Below the pieces are notes generated by a model. It was not told the origin of the DNA, did not search any database, and worked only from the letters and a program-made list of their open reading frames with translations. This document shows positions 23,631-33,999 of a stretch of DNA of 64,000 nucleotides, piece by piece. The DNA comes from Manihot esculenta (lineage: Eukaryota; Streptophyta; Magnoliopsida; Malpighiales; Euphorbiaceae). The translations under genes and the position numbers were made by a program. How positions within the stretch are numbered: the stretch's first letter is position 1; every line of letters begins with the position of its first letter. The stretch covers positions 27,513,691-27,577,690 of the forward strand of contig NC_035161.2 of assembly GCF_001659605.2 (NCBI RefSeq), read 5' to 3'.

Positions 23631-25945
23631 TGTAACAGCCCGGAAACCGGTACCCTCTTTGTAACGGTCCGAACCGTTCGGCACTAGGATCCAGATCGGC
23701 TTAAGGCCGCCTAGACCCGTAGTAAGCCTATCCTGAACTCTGTGTACCTGTTAAAATCCCATACATGATCCGACTGGACTATTAACTGTTAACACTTTTC
23801 TTTAAAACAACCAGACTTAACCTTTAAAACACTCTCTATAGGTCCAATCATATGAACCAAAATGCTCAGATATACCAATCTGAACTAGCCCTCGGGCTAC
23901 CTATCATACACCAGTGATGCTTTACCAAGTAACCTCCATACCCTATGCGCTCTGCAGCATAGAACCCACTCTGTAAGGGTCAGCATATCATAAGTTAACT
24001 TGGCTACCATAGAGTCACAGGAATCAAACCTGGTTTTCTCTAGTGGTCTACTCTGTGGATCACAGGAATCAAACCTGGTCTTTCCTTTGCACTGGTCTTG
24101 GGTCAAGGGAATGAAACCCTATCTTCCCTCACAGTTATCCTTCACTGGGTTTTCGAAACACAACATTGATTAAGTCTGTTTTGACACAGTTCTCCTCAAG
24201 AAACTAAAAACAGGATACATGCATATACAAGGGATAAGCAAACACTAGGCAAGCACATTCTAAACCATATCATACTGACTTACTAGCTATACATGCTTTT
24301 ACATATATTTCTTTTATTTACATCATGTCCATACTAAGCTATTACACATGCAGTCTTCTAGTCACCACTCTGCTGTTGCTGACTTTCCCTGCTATACTGA
24401 ACCTGCAAAACTGGGATTAAGGGAAAGGGATGAGCTTCTAAAGCCCAGTGAGTAGAAACACTGAAAATAGGTCAGTCATACACATCGTTTATGAAAATGC
24501 AACACAACTCATATATTCCACATCATTGATTGGACATGACTTCAAAACTCCCTCGACGGGCTATTGATGTCGCCTGGGTCCAATCATCTGGAATTAGACA
24601 TGACCTCAAAACTCCCTCTAAGGGCTATTGATGTCGCCTTGGTCCAATTCCCACTATCAATGAATAATGCAATGCACCATCTTCGTGATTCTAATGCAAT
24701 CACCCTATTATAAATCATAGCATTCATGATGCATGTCCTATGCTGAAAAGCATTCTGTTTCTTTAATAAAAAGATTAAGTTTAGTTCTACTCACCTCTGC
24801 TCCTCAAGCAGAAACCTGACTGACGCTGCAACTGCTAATCCTGACAACCTCCCTGAACTGTCGGGTCCAAGCCTACACAAATGGACTCGAATGAGGTGTC
24901 AAACATACTCTTATCAACTCTTAAACAATCCCCTATAATCCCCTCTGAACCTCTGAAAACAATCACATAAACATGCAAAAGAAGGCTGGACAGAGCACCT
25001 TCGGCGGCACCTTCGGCGGCCGAATGTGCATGACAGAGCCGAAAGTCCATTCTTTCGGAAGCAACCTTAGGCAGCCGAAACCTGCCTCCACAAGGGGTTC
25101 GGCGGCCGAATCCTCCCTTCGGCGGCCGAACCTGAGTTCATCCAGAACTCAGCTTCGTGCATGAACAAGCCTGCCAAGCACCAACCCCACTCCATACATG
25201 CATACCTCCTCCTTCACTCACATATACTCAGGTATATGAACCAAGGGGTCCAAAACTACCTACTAACCCCAACAAAACAGCAACTATAACACATATACAT
25301 ACTTACACCATTAAAACATCAAAACTAACCCTATATACATAACTCTCCCCTTAACCTCTTTAAAAGCTGTTATAAATCATTAAAACAAGTTAAAAGACTT
25401 CCCTTACCTCTTGAAAACAGAAGAGGAACAGCCAACTCAGCAACTCCTCCTCCAAAGCGTCAAACCCTCACAACTCTTCTTTTCTCTCAAAAACGTTCAA
25501 CCCCTTTGCAAAAGACCAACCCTCTGCATAAGCTGATTAAAGCTTGTAGATGAGTCAAGGGAGACGTGGCCAAACCTCTGGTCATGATCTGGAGGTGAAC
25601 ACCTGGCCAAACCACGGACTGAGGAGTGTGCACAACTAACCGACCACCTCAGCTTCGGCCGGCGACACTGCATGCAAAACCATGCAACTTTCGGGGGCCG
25701 AACATAACCTTCGGGGGCCGAACATTGGGCACTTTCGGCGGCCGAACTTACCATTCGGGGGCCGAACATGACAGAAACTCCTTAGGCCACTTCTCCTCAA
25801 AACTTAACTCTTTTCTGAATCAAACCCTTTGAACCACTTAAAACCCTTTTAGAAAACCTTCACTCTTACCCTTCTAGAACCTCTGACATACCGGAATTCC
25901 ACCGGATGGTAAGAATTCTGATGCCTGAACTAGCCGGGTATTACA
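23631..25945 (-). repeat. 3' LTR of the young element
   Basis: 2315 bp and collinear with 28349-30663 without indels. Contains two short internal tandem arrays (a CAGGAATCAAACCTGG unit at about 24017-24088; a roughly 62-bp unit containing AAAACTCCCTC at about 24530-24655) and GC-rich palindromes at about 24998-25135 and 25657-25770. Confidence 0.92.
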
Positions 25946-25958
25946 ATCTTCCCCCCTT
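25946..25958 (-). other. polypurine tract of the young element
   Basis: The minus strand reads AAGGGGGGAAGAT directly before the 3' LTR. The same position in the related element at 36558-43686 reads AAGGGAGGAAGAA. This tract primes plus-strand DNA synthesis in LTR elements. Confidence 0.8.
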
Positions 25959-26739
25959 ACAAAACATTCGTCCTCGAATGTTAAAAACACAAACAGATAA
26001 ACATATAAAGCCTACCACTTCTCTCGAAAGAGAGAATTCCTGAATCTCTCTTTTCCTGAGTTGAGTCCATACTGCAAAATCCTTTTTCGGCACTCTACAG
26101 CTTTCGCTGCGCTATGCTGATCCTTATTCCTTTTTTTTTTCTCTTTATCTTTTCTTCACCAACCTCTTTTCTAACCTTTACTTCCCAACTCTCAACTGGT
26201 AGCATTCAAAACTTTGATCACACCAAAACCATAAACAACTTTTATCAGAGCCGCTAAACGATTATCAATCTTAACAAGGAAAACTCACTGATCTATGAAC
26301 CTATCAGAGCAAAACCTTAAGGATTCATCGTTCGTTTCCCACACCAACTTGTGCATATACGAGGGTGAGGTACTAAGTCAGATAAAACCCTTAACTACCA
26401 AGCCTCTTTTCCACTATCCTGACTATTCTTCGCTCTCTCTCTGCAGGTGCCATTCTGTAGAGGAAAGAGAGGAAGCAATGGTTCCGCGTCCAGATACCAT
26501 TCTCATTCCACTCCGACCTCCCTGACAGATGGTAAACCTGACAGCCTACCTGGGAAACATCTAGTACTCACTAGAAAAGGGCACTGAGGCTGATTCCCTG
26601 TCCTGACAAACTTGCTCACAAGAGCTAAGCGAACCCACTGCTACCCTTTCCTGTATAACGATGAGCCTGTAGGACTGATATCAAACTTCTAGGCACCTAT
26701 ACTCTGTCCCCCTAAAGGACTGCCTGACCCATCCAATTT

Positions 26740-27000
26740 CCCTACCTTGTCTCTATGGACACAGGTAGTACTATGAGTAATGCCTCAATCCGCCCTAGAA
26801 GGACAACATACAGTCACCTCTAGAACCATAAGGTCAGCTGGATTGCATCTACTCACCACAAACTCTGAACTGAACTGACTGACTCTACCTCAGATGGATC
26901 ACACTTAGGTCCATTGACCCAAGAAAAACATTCTAAGCCCAGAAGTCACCAAACCCATGCTGTCATCGGCTCACTAAGCAACAAGAAAAGCGAAGACACT
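26740..27000 (-). pseudogene. decayed protease-region remnant in the young element
   Basis: On the plus strand it contains TCTAGAACCATAAGGTCAGC and TAGGTCCATTGACCCA, matching the antisense of the protease region in the related element at 61150-61265. No open frame survives. It shows the non-autonomous element derives from a full gypsy ancestor. Confidence 0.55.
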
Positions 27001-27464
27001 GGGGTTCAAAACAACTAGCATACACATCACAATACTTTCACGTGAACGCACCTGACGTCACCGTATTGGATGTAACAGCCTCTTACTGAGTCAGGGTGAA
27101 GATCCAAGCTAAGCAAATGGAACTTCTCTCGGGAATCCACGGAAGAAAAGACTAACCTTTTCCTCTGCCTCAACTACCACTTATTCCCAGACTCACTCTA
27201 AACTGTTCTGTTTGGTTGTTTTTTTTTTTTTTCCTCTTTTTTCTGATCTATCCCACTTTTCTTTCTGCTTTTATCTTACTTACCTTTACTTCTTACTTGA
27301 GAGAACCATTCTCACTATGCCTGGGATTAGAGAAACCTGAAACATAGCATCTTATACCACAACTCTCTCTTTAACTCTTTTCTGATACTCTATTTCTTTA
27401 ACTCTTAGCTATTAACTTTTCTCTAACTCTTCATCTCTTTAACTTTTACTCTGAACATGTAATG

Positions 27465-28076
27465 CTATTCCATTCTATTACGTTCAATCCTACTAGGATC
27501 CACAAAAACAAACATATACAGCAAAACTCTCAAACAGAGCATACCTGGCACCACTGGATCTGAGGGTGCTATTCCCTGCTGTACCTTTCTACCTGAAAAA
27601 GTCCGCTGGGACCGAACCATCCAAGGCATCACACGACACTCACGAATCACATGCCCCTTCTGTCCACACCGATAACATCCTATTGTTCCTGCCAGACAGA
27701 TTCCCTCATGCAATCTACCACACCTCAAACATTGTGGCTTACCTATACCAGAACTTGGACCAGCACCACTAGTCCCTATTGTATTCTTCTTTGACCCTTT
27801 AAGGCCCCTAACCTTTTTCTTTGTAACTTTCCCCCACTTTGCTCCTTTCCAGGTAGCTGTACTCCAAGTGGCGGGTTCATTCTCTCCTATCCTAGAATCC
27901 TTGGTCTGAGTATCCTCTAAAGTCTCTTCATCTAAATTCACCTGTACACCTACATCCCTTCTTTGCACATCCACTTCTAGCTCTCTCCTGTTTTCTGATT
28001 CTAGATTCATTCCTCTATTATCATCAAAAGACCCTTCCGACGGATCTGAATCACTCTGAGGACTAATTCCACTCAT
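27465..28076 (-). CDS. truncated gag with double zinc knuckle (non-autonomous element)
   Basis: A 203-residue open frame. Residues 1-100 are polar and acidic. Residues 116-127 form CLRCGRLHEGIC and 134-147 a CCHC knuckle CYRCGQKGHVIREC; the same pair occurs in the full gag at 60579-62951. The usual gag core between N-terminus and knuckles is missing, so an internal deletion has fused the two. The last 50 residues run into non-coding sequence. It could bind nucleic acid but is unlikely to form particles alone. Its ATG is 271 bases after the primer-site side LTR end, as expected for gag. Confidence 0.6.
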   Translation of the reverse strand: MSGISPQSDSDPSEGSFDDNRGMNLESENRRELEVDVQRRDVGVQVNLDEETLEDTQTKDSRIGENEPATWSTATWKGAKWGKVTKKKVRGLKGSKKNTIGTSGAGPSSGIGKPQCLRCGRLHEGICLAGTIGCYRCGQKGHVIRECRVMPWMVRSQRTFSGRKVQQGIAPSDPVVPGMLCLRVLLYMFVFVDPSRIERNRME

Positions 28077-28334
28077 CTTAGCGCTGAAAACTCAAAACAC
28101 AAATAAGCAAACATTAGCACACAGATAGTACACATGAACATAGAACATATACATGCATAGCATCCAGCATGGCATTTCACATCAGCATGCAAAACAAACG
28201 GCCTATCTTAGTGGACATGATTTAACTTATTGTGCTTTGCCTTTCTATGACTTCTAAAACAACCTCTTTCCGATGTGGGATCTCTCTAATCCTTGAACAA
28301 AGATGCTCAACACACCGTACTTATGAGGCCCTAT

Positions 28335-28346
28335 GCTCTGATACCA
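28335..28346 (-). other. primer-binding site for initiator-Met tRNA
   Basis: The minus strand reads TGGTATCAGAGC two bases after the 5' LTR end. This is the complement of the 3' end of plant initiator-methionine tRNA, and it fixes the orientation of the element. Confidence 0.9.
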
Positions 28347-28348
28347 TC

Positions 28349-30663
28349 TGTAACAGCCCGGAAACCGGTACCCTCTTTGTAACGGTCCGAACCGTTCGGC
28401 ACTAGGATCCAGATCGGCTTAAGGCCGCCTAGACCCGTAGTAAGCCTATCCTGAACTCTGTGTACCTGTTAAAATCCCATACATGATCCGACTGGACTAT
28501 TAACTGTTAACACTTTTCTTTAAAACAACCAGACTTAACCTTTAAAACACTCTCTATAGGTCCAATCATATGAACCAAAATGCTCAGATATACCAATCTG
28601 AACTAGCCCTCGGGCTACCTATCATACACCAGTGATGCTTTACCAAGTAACCTCCATACCCTATGCGCTCTGCAGCATAGAACCCACTCTGTAAGGGTCA
28701 GCATATCATAAGTTAACTTGGCTACCATAGAGTCACAGGAATCAAACCTGGTTTTCTCTAGTGGTCTACTCTGTGGATCACAGGAATCAAACCTGGTCTT
28801 TCCTTTGCACTGGTCTTGGGTCAAGGGAATGAAACCCTATCTTCCCTCACAGTTATCCTTCACTGGGTTTTCGAAACACAACATTGATTAAGTCTGTTTT
28901 GACACAGTTCTCCTCAAGAAACTGAAAACAGGATACATGCATATACAAGGGATAAGCAAACACTAGGCAAGCACATTCTAAACCATATCATACTGACTTA
29001 CTAGCTATACATGCTTTTACATATATTTCTTTTATTTACATCATGTCCATACTAAGCTATTACACATGCAGTCTTCTAGTCACCACTCTGCTGTTGCTGA
29101 CTTTCCCTGCTATACTGAACCTGCAAAACTGGGATTAAGGGAAAGGGATGAGCTTCTAAAGCCCAGTGAGTAGAAACACTGAAAATAGGTCAGTCATACA
29201 CATCGTTTATGAAAATGCAACACAACTCATATATTCCACATCATTGATTGGACATGACTTCAAAACTCCCTCGACGGGCTATTGATGTCGCCTGGGTCCA
29301 ATCATCTGGAATTAGACATGACCTCAAAACTCCCTCTAAGGGCTATTGATGTCGCCTTGGTCCAATTCCCACTATCAATGAATAATGCAATGCACCATCT
29401 TCGTGATTCTAATGCAATCACCTTATTATAAATCATAGCATTCATGATGCATGTCCTATGCTGAAAAGCATTCTGTTTCTTTAATAAAAAGATTAAGTTT
29501 AGTTCTACTCACCTCTGCTCCTCAAGCAGAAACCTGACTGACGCTGCAACTGCTAATCCTGACAACCTCCCTGAACTGTCGGGTCCAAGCCTACACAAAT
29601 GGACTCGAATGAGGTGTCAAACATACTCTTATCAACTCTTAAACAATCCCCTATAATCCCCTCTGAACCTCTGAAAACAATCACATAAACATGCAAAAGA
29701 AGGCTGGACAGAGCACCTTCGGCGGCACCTTCGGCGGCCAAATGTGCATGACAGAGCCGAAAGTCCATTCTTTCGGAAGCAACCTTAGGCAGCCGAAACC
29801 TGCCTCCACAAGGGGTTCGGCGGCCGAATCCTCCCTTCGGCGGCCGAACCTGAGTTCATCCAGAACTCAGCTTCGTGCATGAACAAGCCTGCCAAGCACC
29901 AACCCCACTCCATACATGCATACCTCCTCCTTCACTCACATATACTCAGGTATATGAACCAAGGGGTCCAAAACTACCTACTAACCCCAACAAAACAGCA
30001 ACTATAACACATATACATACTTACACCATTAAAACATCAAAACTAACCCTATATACATAACTCTCCCCTTAACCTCTTTAAAAGCTGTTATAAATCATTA
30101 AAACAAGTTAAAAGACTTCCCTTACCTCTTGAAAACAGAAGAGGAACAGCCAACTCAGCAACTCCTCCTCCAAAGCGTCAAACCCTCACAACTCTTCTTT
30201 TCTCTCAAAAACGTTCAACCCCTTTGCAAAAGACCAACCCTCTGCATAAGCTGATTAAAGCTTGTAGATGAGTCAAGGGAGACGTGGCCAAACCTCTGGT
30301 CATGATCTGGAGGTGAACACCTGGCCAAACCACGGACTGAGGAGTGTGCACAACTAACCGACCACCTCAGCTTCGGCCGGCGACACTGCATGCAAAACCA
30401 TGCAACTTTCGGGGGCCGAACATAACCTTCGGGGGCCGAACATTGGGCACTTTCGGCGGCCGAACTTACCATTCGGGGGCCGAACATGACAGAAACTCCT
30501 TAGGCCACTTCTCCTCAAAACTTAACTCTTTTCTGAATCAAACCCTTTGAACCACTTAAAACCCTTTTAGAAAACCTTCACTCTTACCCTTCTAGAACCT
30601 CTGACATACCGGAATTCCACCGGATGGTAAGAATTCTGATGCCTGAACTAGCCGGGTATTACA
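28349..30663 (-). repeat. 5' LTR of the young element
   Basis: 2315 bp, same layout as 23631-25945. The short open frames inside are present identically in both LTRs and are shadows of the repeat. Confidence 0.92.
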
Positions 30664-30673
30664 GTAGGCTTAC

Positions 30674-30957
30674 TGTAACAGCCCGGACGTGATCCCCGGC
30701 ACTGTTACCGTTCACGGCCCAGGGCTATCCCTCGCCTGGCCCTCTCGCCACCTCGGGCTTTCCACTGGCCCCGTGAACAGCTCTTAACATCCCTTCACCC
30801 TCACGGGTTCCGGGCAGGATTTGTCCCCTTGGGTTCTCGACGTCGCATCCTTCCCCAAGTGGATTTGGCCCAAATTTTCCTTAGGAAATTAGGTCGCCTC
30901 CCCCACTGCTCGAACCCTTGACCTCCCACTTTAAGGGAATAGTCTGGTGAGAGTGAC
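30674..30957. repeat. GC-rich repeat fragment, family not recognised
   Basis: Starts TGTAACAGCCCGGACGTGAT, a start like that of plant LTRs, and stays GC-rich to GGAATAGTCTGGTGAG. No coding frame. It differs from the surrounding LTR family after the first 13 bases, so it may be a piece of another LTR or TRIM family. It is bounded left by the truncated LTR and right by the tail of the outer LTR. Confidence 0.45.
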
Positions 30958-31451
30958 CCAACTTGGAGATGAGGAGAAAACGAGCTCCGAAGGTCTCCAA
31001 ACTCTAAAACTTTGATCTTAGCTTAAAATCTTCAAAAACAAGATGAAAACTCGTAAAAACTCTAAGAGATTTGAGGAAAAATAACAAAACAACCATGGAA
31101 GGGCAAAAACTCACATTTACCCGAAAATGGAGAGAGAAAACTCGCCCATTTTCGGACAGGGGGCCTCTTATAGGTGGCTGGCCAGACCACCTTCGGGGGC
31201 CGAAGGAAAAGGAGAGCTTCTGCAGCTACGCCACGTTCGGCGGCCAAACCTGGCCTTTTCCCTTCCATGCTCTTTTCTTTCATTTTTTTCAAACTTTAAC
31301 TCAAAACTAACCAATAAAAACATGAAAATCATTTTAGAAAACATTTATCTTACCATTCTAGAAGGCTCCGACGTCCGAAAAATTCCGGATTCCAACAGAG
31401 ATTCAGCCGGAAGGTAGAAATTTCGATGCCGGGGTCTAGCCGGGTATTACA
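30958..31451 (-). mobile_element. Tekay-like LTR, 5' part as transcribed (U3 side)
   Basis: Collinear with 38230-38707 of the related LTR (ACTTGGAGAT, CTCCAAACT, GATCTTAGCTTAAAA). On the minus strand a TATAAGAG box lies at 31172-31165, with palindromes CCTTCGGGGGCCGAAGG and GTTCGGCGGCCAAAC upstream of it (31191-31245). Ends GGGTATTACA next to TSD ATCAG. Confidence 0.75.
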
Positions 31452-31491
31452 ATCAGACGTAGTACTGCAATCCTAAAATACACATCAACAC

Positions 31492-31638
31492 AACAGATAA
31501 AAGGCTCTTGGTATAACAATACGAGAACAGCTCTTATTAAACTGATAGGAAAGTGACGCGATAAAGCTTAGCCTATCAAGAACATAAAAAGTGAAGACTA
31601 TCAGACGTAGTACTGCAATCCTAAAATACACATCAACA
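31492..31638. repeat. intact second copy of the host tandem duplication
   Basis: About 147 bp, similar to 20085-20197 plus 31457-31491, with several substitutions. The unit contains AAAGTGACGCGATAAAGCTT and GACGTAGTACTGCAATCC. Confidence 0.8.
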
Positions 31639-32293
31639 GAACAAAGAACCTCCTAAAGATTAGAGGACAGAGCATCCTTTAAGCTAAACACTCTAAAAAA
31701 ATCTCTCCATAAATATCTTTTTCCTTTTTACTTTAACTTGTAAATTAATGAAATTTATTAGTAAGTTTAAAAAGTCATAAATAAATTATTTTTTAATTTA
31801 ACTTACAAATTACAAAACTACTTTCAGTAAATAAAAAATCGTAAACAAAATATCATTTATTTATGATTTATCTTTTATTAAACAATTAATTTAAATTAAA
31901 TATGTATTTTAAATTAAAAATAAATGGTTATTAAATACACTATTGGATTTCGTTATTTTTTATTGAATATGTTTGGTGAGTATAAATTTTCAAAATGATA
32001 TAAATAGACTAGTCTAACCAATAGACTTATATATGTGTTTGATAGTATTTTTGTAATTTTTACTATAAATAGACTACTCGAACCATTAGAGTTATGCTAA
32101 TGGACAATATTTTTATAATATTTACTTATAACTTTATTATGTTTTTTTTTCACTTCAGGACATGAGTGCAATGGAGTCTATTAGCTGGGTTTAATTTTGA
32201 ACTTGATATATTAAACTTTTTGTAGATTAAAATTAATAAAATGCTTAAGTTTCCATTTCAAAAAAAAATAAAATAAAATGCTTAAGTTTTAAA

Positions 32294-32329
<36 letters not shown>

Positions 32330-32482
32330 CTTTTTAACACATAAAAGTAAATTTTATTCGCGTATTTTTAATTACGATAGTTGGATTTTGAGGAGCGAGA
32401 TTTGTCCCCCTTAAATTTATTATTGTTATTATATCTTCTGATTTGTACCAACGACAATTACCTTCATTTCAATAAATAAATA
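31639..32482. other. AT-rich intergenic DNA with TA microsatellite
   Basis: No coding frame. A TA dinucleotide run lies at about 32299-32328. Nothing else recognised. Confidence 0.6.
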
Positions 32483-32490
32483 TATATATA

Positions 32491-33624
32491 TAGGGGTGAG
32501 CATTCGGTCAGTTCGGTTCAAAACCGAACCGAACCGAAATAACTGAAAACCGAATTGAAGAACTTTACAAAAACTGAACCGAACCGAATAAGAGGGATAA
32601 CCGAATCAAACCGAACCAAATCGGTTCAGTTCAGTTCAATTCGGTCGGTTTGATCGGTTAAACCGATTTTTGGAGCAATTCGTTTAAACTTAATGCTAAA
32701 CGATCTGCCAGCAATAGCGTTTTAAATGGCAATTCCATCCTTTTACCTTTGACACGTGAAGCCTCAAAAGTTATGGGTTTTCATCAATTTTATTATGCTA
32801 TTCAAAGAATTTGAAAAAATAGTTGCCTCAACACAACATCTAATTTGTAATATATATAAATCAGGATACAACATCACAGAAATGCAGATCTAATGGAATT
32901 TGTTTTCAAAATATTTATTTACCTTTTACGGACGATACAACCGACTGAACTGAGGGTTGAAGGCGTGAGAGAGATGTACGGCACAACAGCACGTGGCAGA
33001 CGACACAACCCACTGAACTGAGGGCTGGAGGCGTGAGAGAGAGATGTACGACACAACAGCATGCGGCAGTGCACGACAGCGATGCAGATGTACGACACAA
33101 CAGCACACGACAGCGGCGACGGGTGACGCGGCACCGACGATTACGGCGACGGGTCACACAGCCGCAACGTACAAGCCGAGATACCCGACGATGGTCAATC
33201 AGTCGATGCCGCCGGGAGGAAAGTGGAGGTTGGACGGTGGAAGCGCCGCTGGAAGTGGTGGATGGAGTGGATGGAGGCACATGCACTGTGAGTGTGAGGT
33301 GAGGGCAGGCGGCGTGGAATCTGAAATGGAGAGCAACAGAGCGTGAATGAGAACTGTGACAGACGAGATGACTTTTAGATTTAGGGCAAATAAGTGAACT
33401 ATTAAAAATAAGTGAACTATTAAAAACGACGTAGTATTGATGATTTCGGTTCGGTTCGGTTTAATCGAAATTTTTGAATCTAAAACCGAACCGAACCGAA
33501 ATCACCGATTTTTCAAAAATTTCAACCCGAACCGAACCGAATAAAAAATAAAACCGAACCAAATTTTCGAAATTAATCGGTTCGGTCGGTTATTTCGGTT
33601 TAAACCGAATACTGCTCACCCCTA
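32491..33624. mobile_element. non-autonomous hAT-like DNA transposon
   Basis: Ends are TAGGGGTGAGCA and its inverted partner TGCTCACCCCTA, flanked by TATATATA on both sides (32483-32490, 33625-33632). An 8-bp duplication and a TAGGG start fit the hAT superfamily, but the flank is a TA repeat, so the duplication is not decisive. Subterminal regions are packed with AACCGAACCGAA/TTCGGTTCGG motifs (32505-32650 and 33445-33610), as in hAT transposase-binding zones. The interior (about 32940-33350) is GC-rich with a roughly 72-bp imperfect tandem unit (CTGAACTGAGGG at 32944 and 33015). No transposase. Open frames in the interior are overlapping by-products of the repeat. Confidence 0.75.
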
Positions 33625-33999
33625 TATATATACACGTAACTGCAATCTTTTTCTATTAATATAATATTCACATTGCAAGACTGCAAATACAACAAATTAA
33701 TATATCAATAATTGCAGAGAAAGTAAATTAAACAAAATGCAATCGTGCAGTAATAGTCGATTTAAATAAAATTTTACTATAGTATCCGCACAAGTATTAT
33801 AATGTCGTGGTGTATATTTATAAACATGAGTCAATATGCAATATAGATGTCATTGTTGCCTTAATTTCCTATGGCGAGAAACTTGAAGGATACTGAATAG
33901 TATTATACAAAACTTGTGAATCTGTTTTATAGATAATAATCGATAATCCAAAAACAGAGCCAATTTGATGCCTTCTAGCATCTATTGCGGTCTTCCTAT

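Larger units (their letters stand above)
23631..30663 (-). mobile_element. complete young non-autonomous Ty3/gypsy (Tekay-like) element
   Basis: Two 2315-bp LTRs (23631-25945 and 28349-30663) flank a 2403-bp interior, with target duplication GTAGG (23626-23630, 30664-30668). Read on the minus strand, each LTR begins TGTAATACCCGGCTAG and ends CTGTTACA. I found only three LTR differences, all transitions (24206/28924, 24705/29423, 25022/29740). A primer site for initiator-Met tRNA and a purine tract are intact. The interior keeps only a fused gag fragment and a decayed protease-like stretch; reverse transcriptase and integrase are absent. The element must have been mobilised in trans, and recently. 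Confidence 0.93.
20198..31451 (-). mobile_element. nest of large Ty3/gypsy LTRs bounded by TSD ATCAG
   Basis: The left edge TGTAACGATCCG at 20198 and the right edge GGGTATTACA ending at 31451 are the two ends of one LTR family read on the plus strand. They are flanked by the same pentamer ATCAG (20193-20197 and 31452-31456), so they belong to one insertion event of a minus-oriented element, now apparently a solo or rearranged LTR. Inside are a plus-oriented LTR (from 21540), a complete young element (23631-30663) and a GC-rich fragment (30674 to about 30957). About 430 bp of the host LTR is missing between 21539 and about 30958. Confidence 0.75.

Noticed and set aside
24835..25832. Cluster of 60-90-residue open frames, repeated identically at 29553-30550
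   Set aside because: They lie in LTRs, exist twice because the LTRs are near-identical, and arise from GC-rich palindromes that lack stops.
30870..30930. GGGTTCGAG-type sequence on the minus strand, resembling a tRNA B box
   Set aside because: The B-box match is incomplete and no A box or cloverleaf could be found, so neither a tRNA gene nor a SINE is called.
32915..33346. Overlapping open frames of 60-123 residues in five frames, with SCRTSLS-like repeats
   Set aside because: Many frames are open together because of GC-rich tandem units in the hAT-like element; no domain, and repeat phase explains them.
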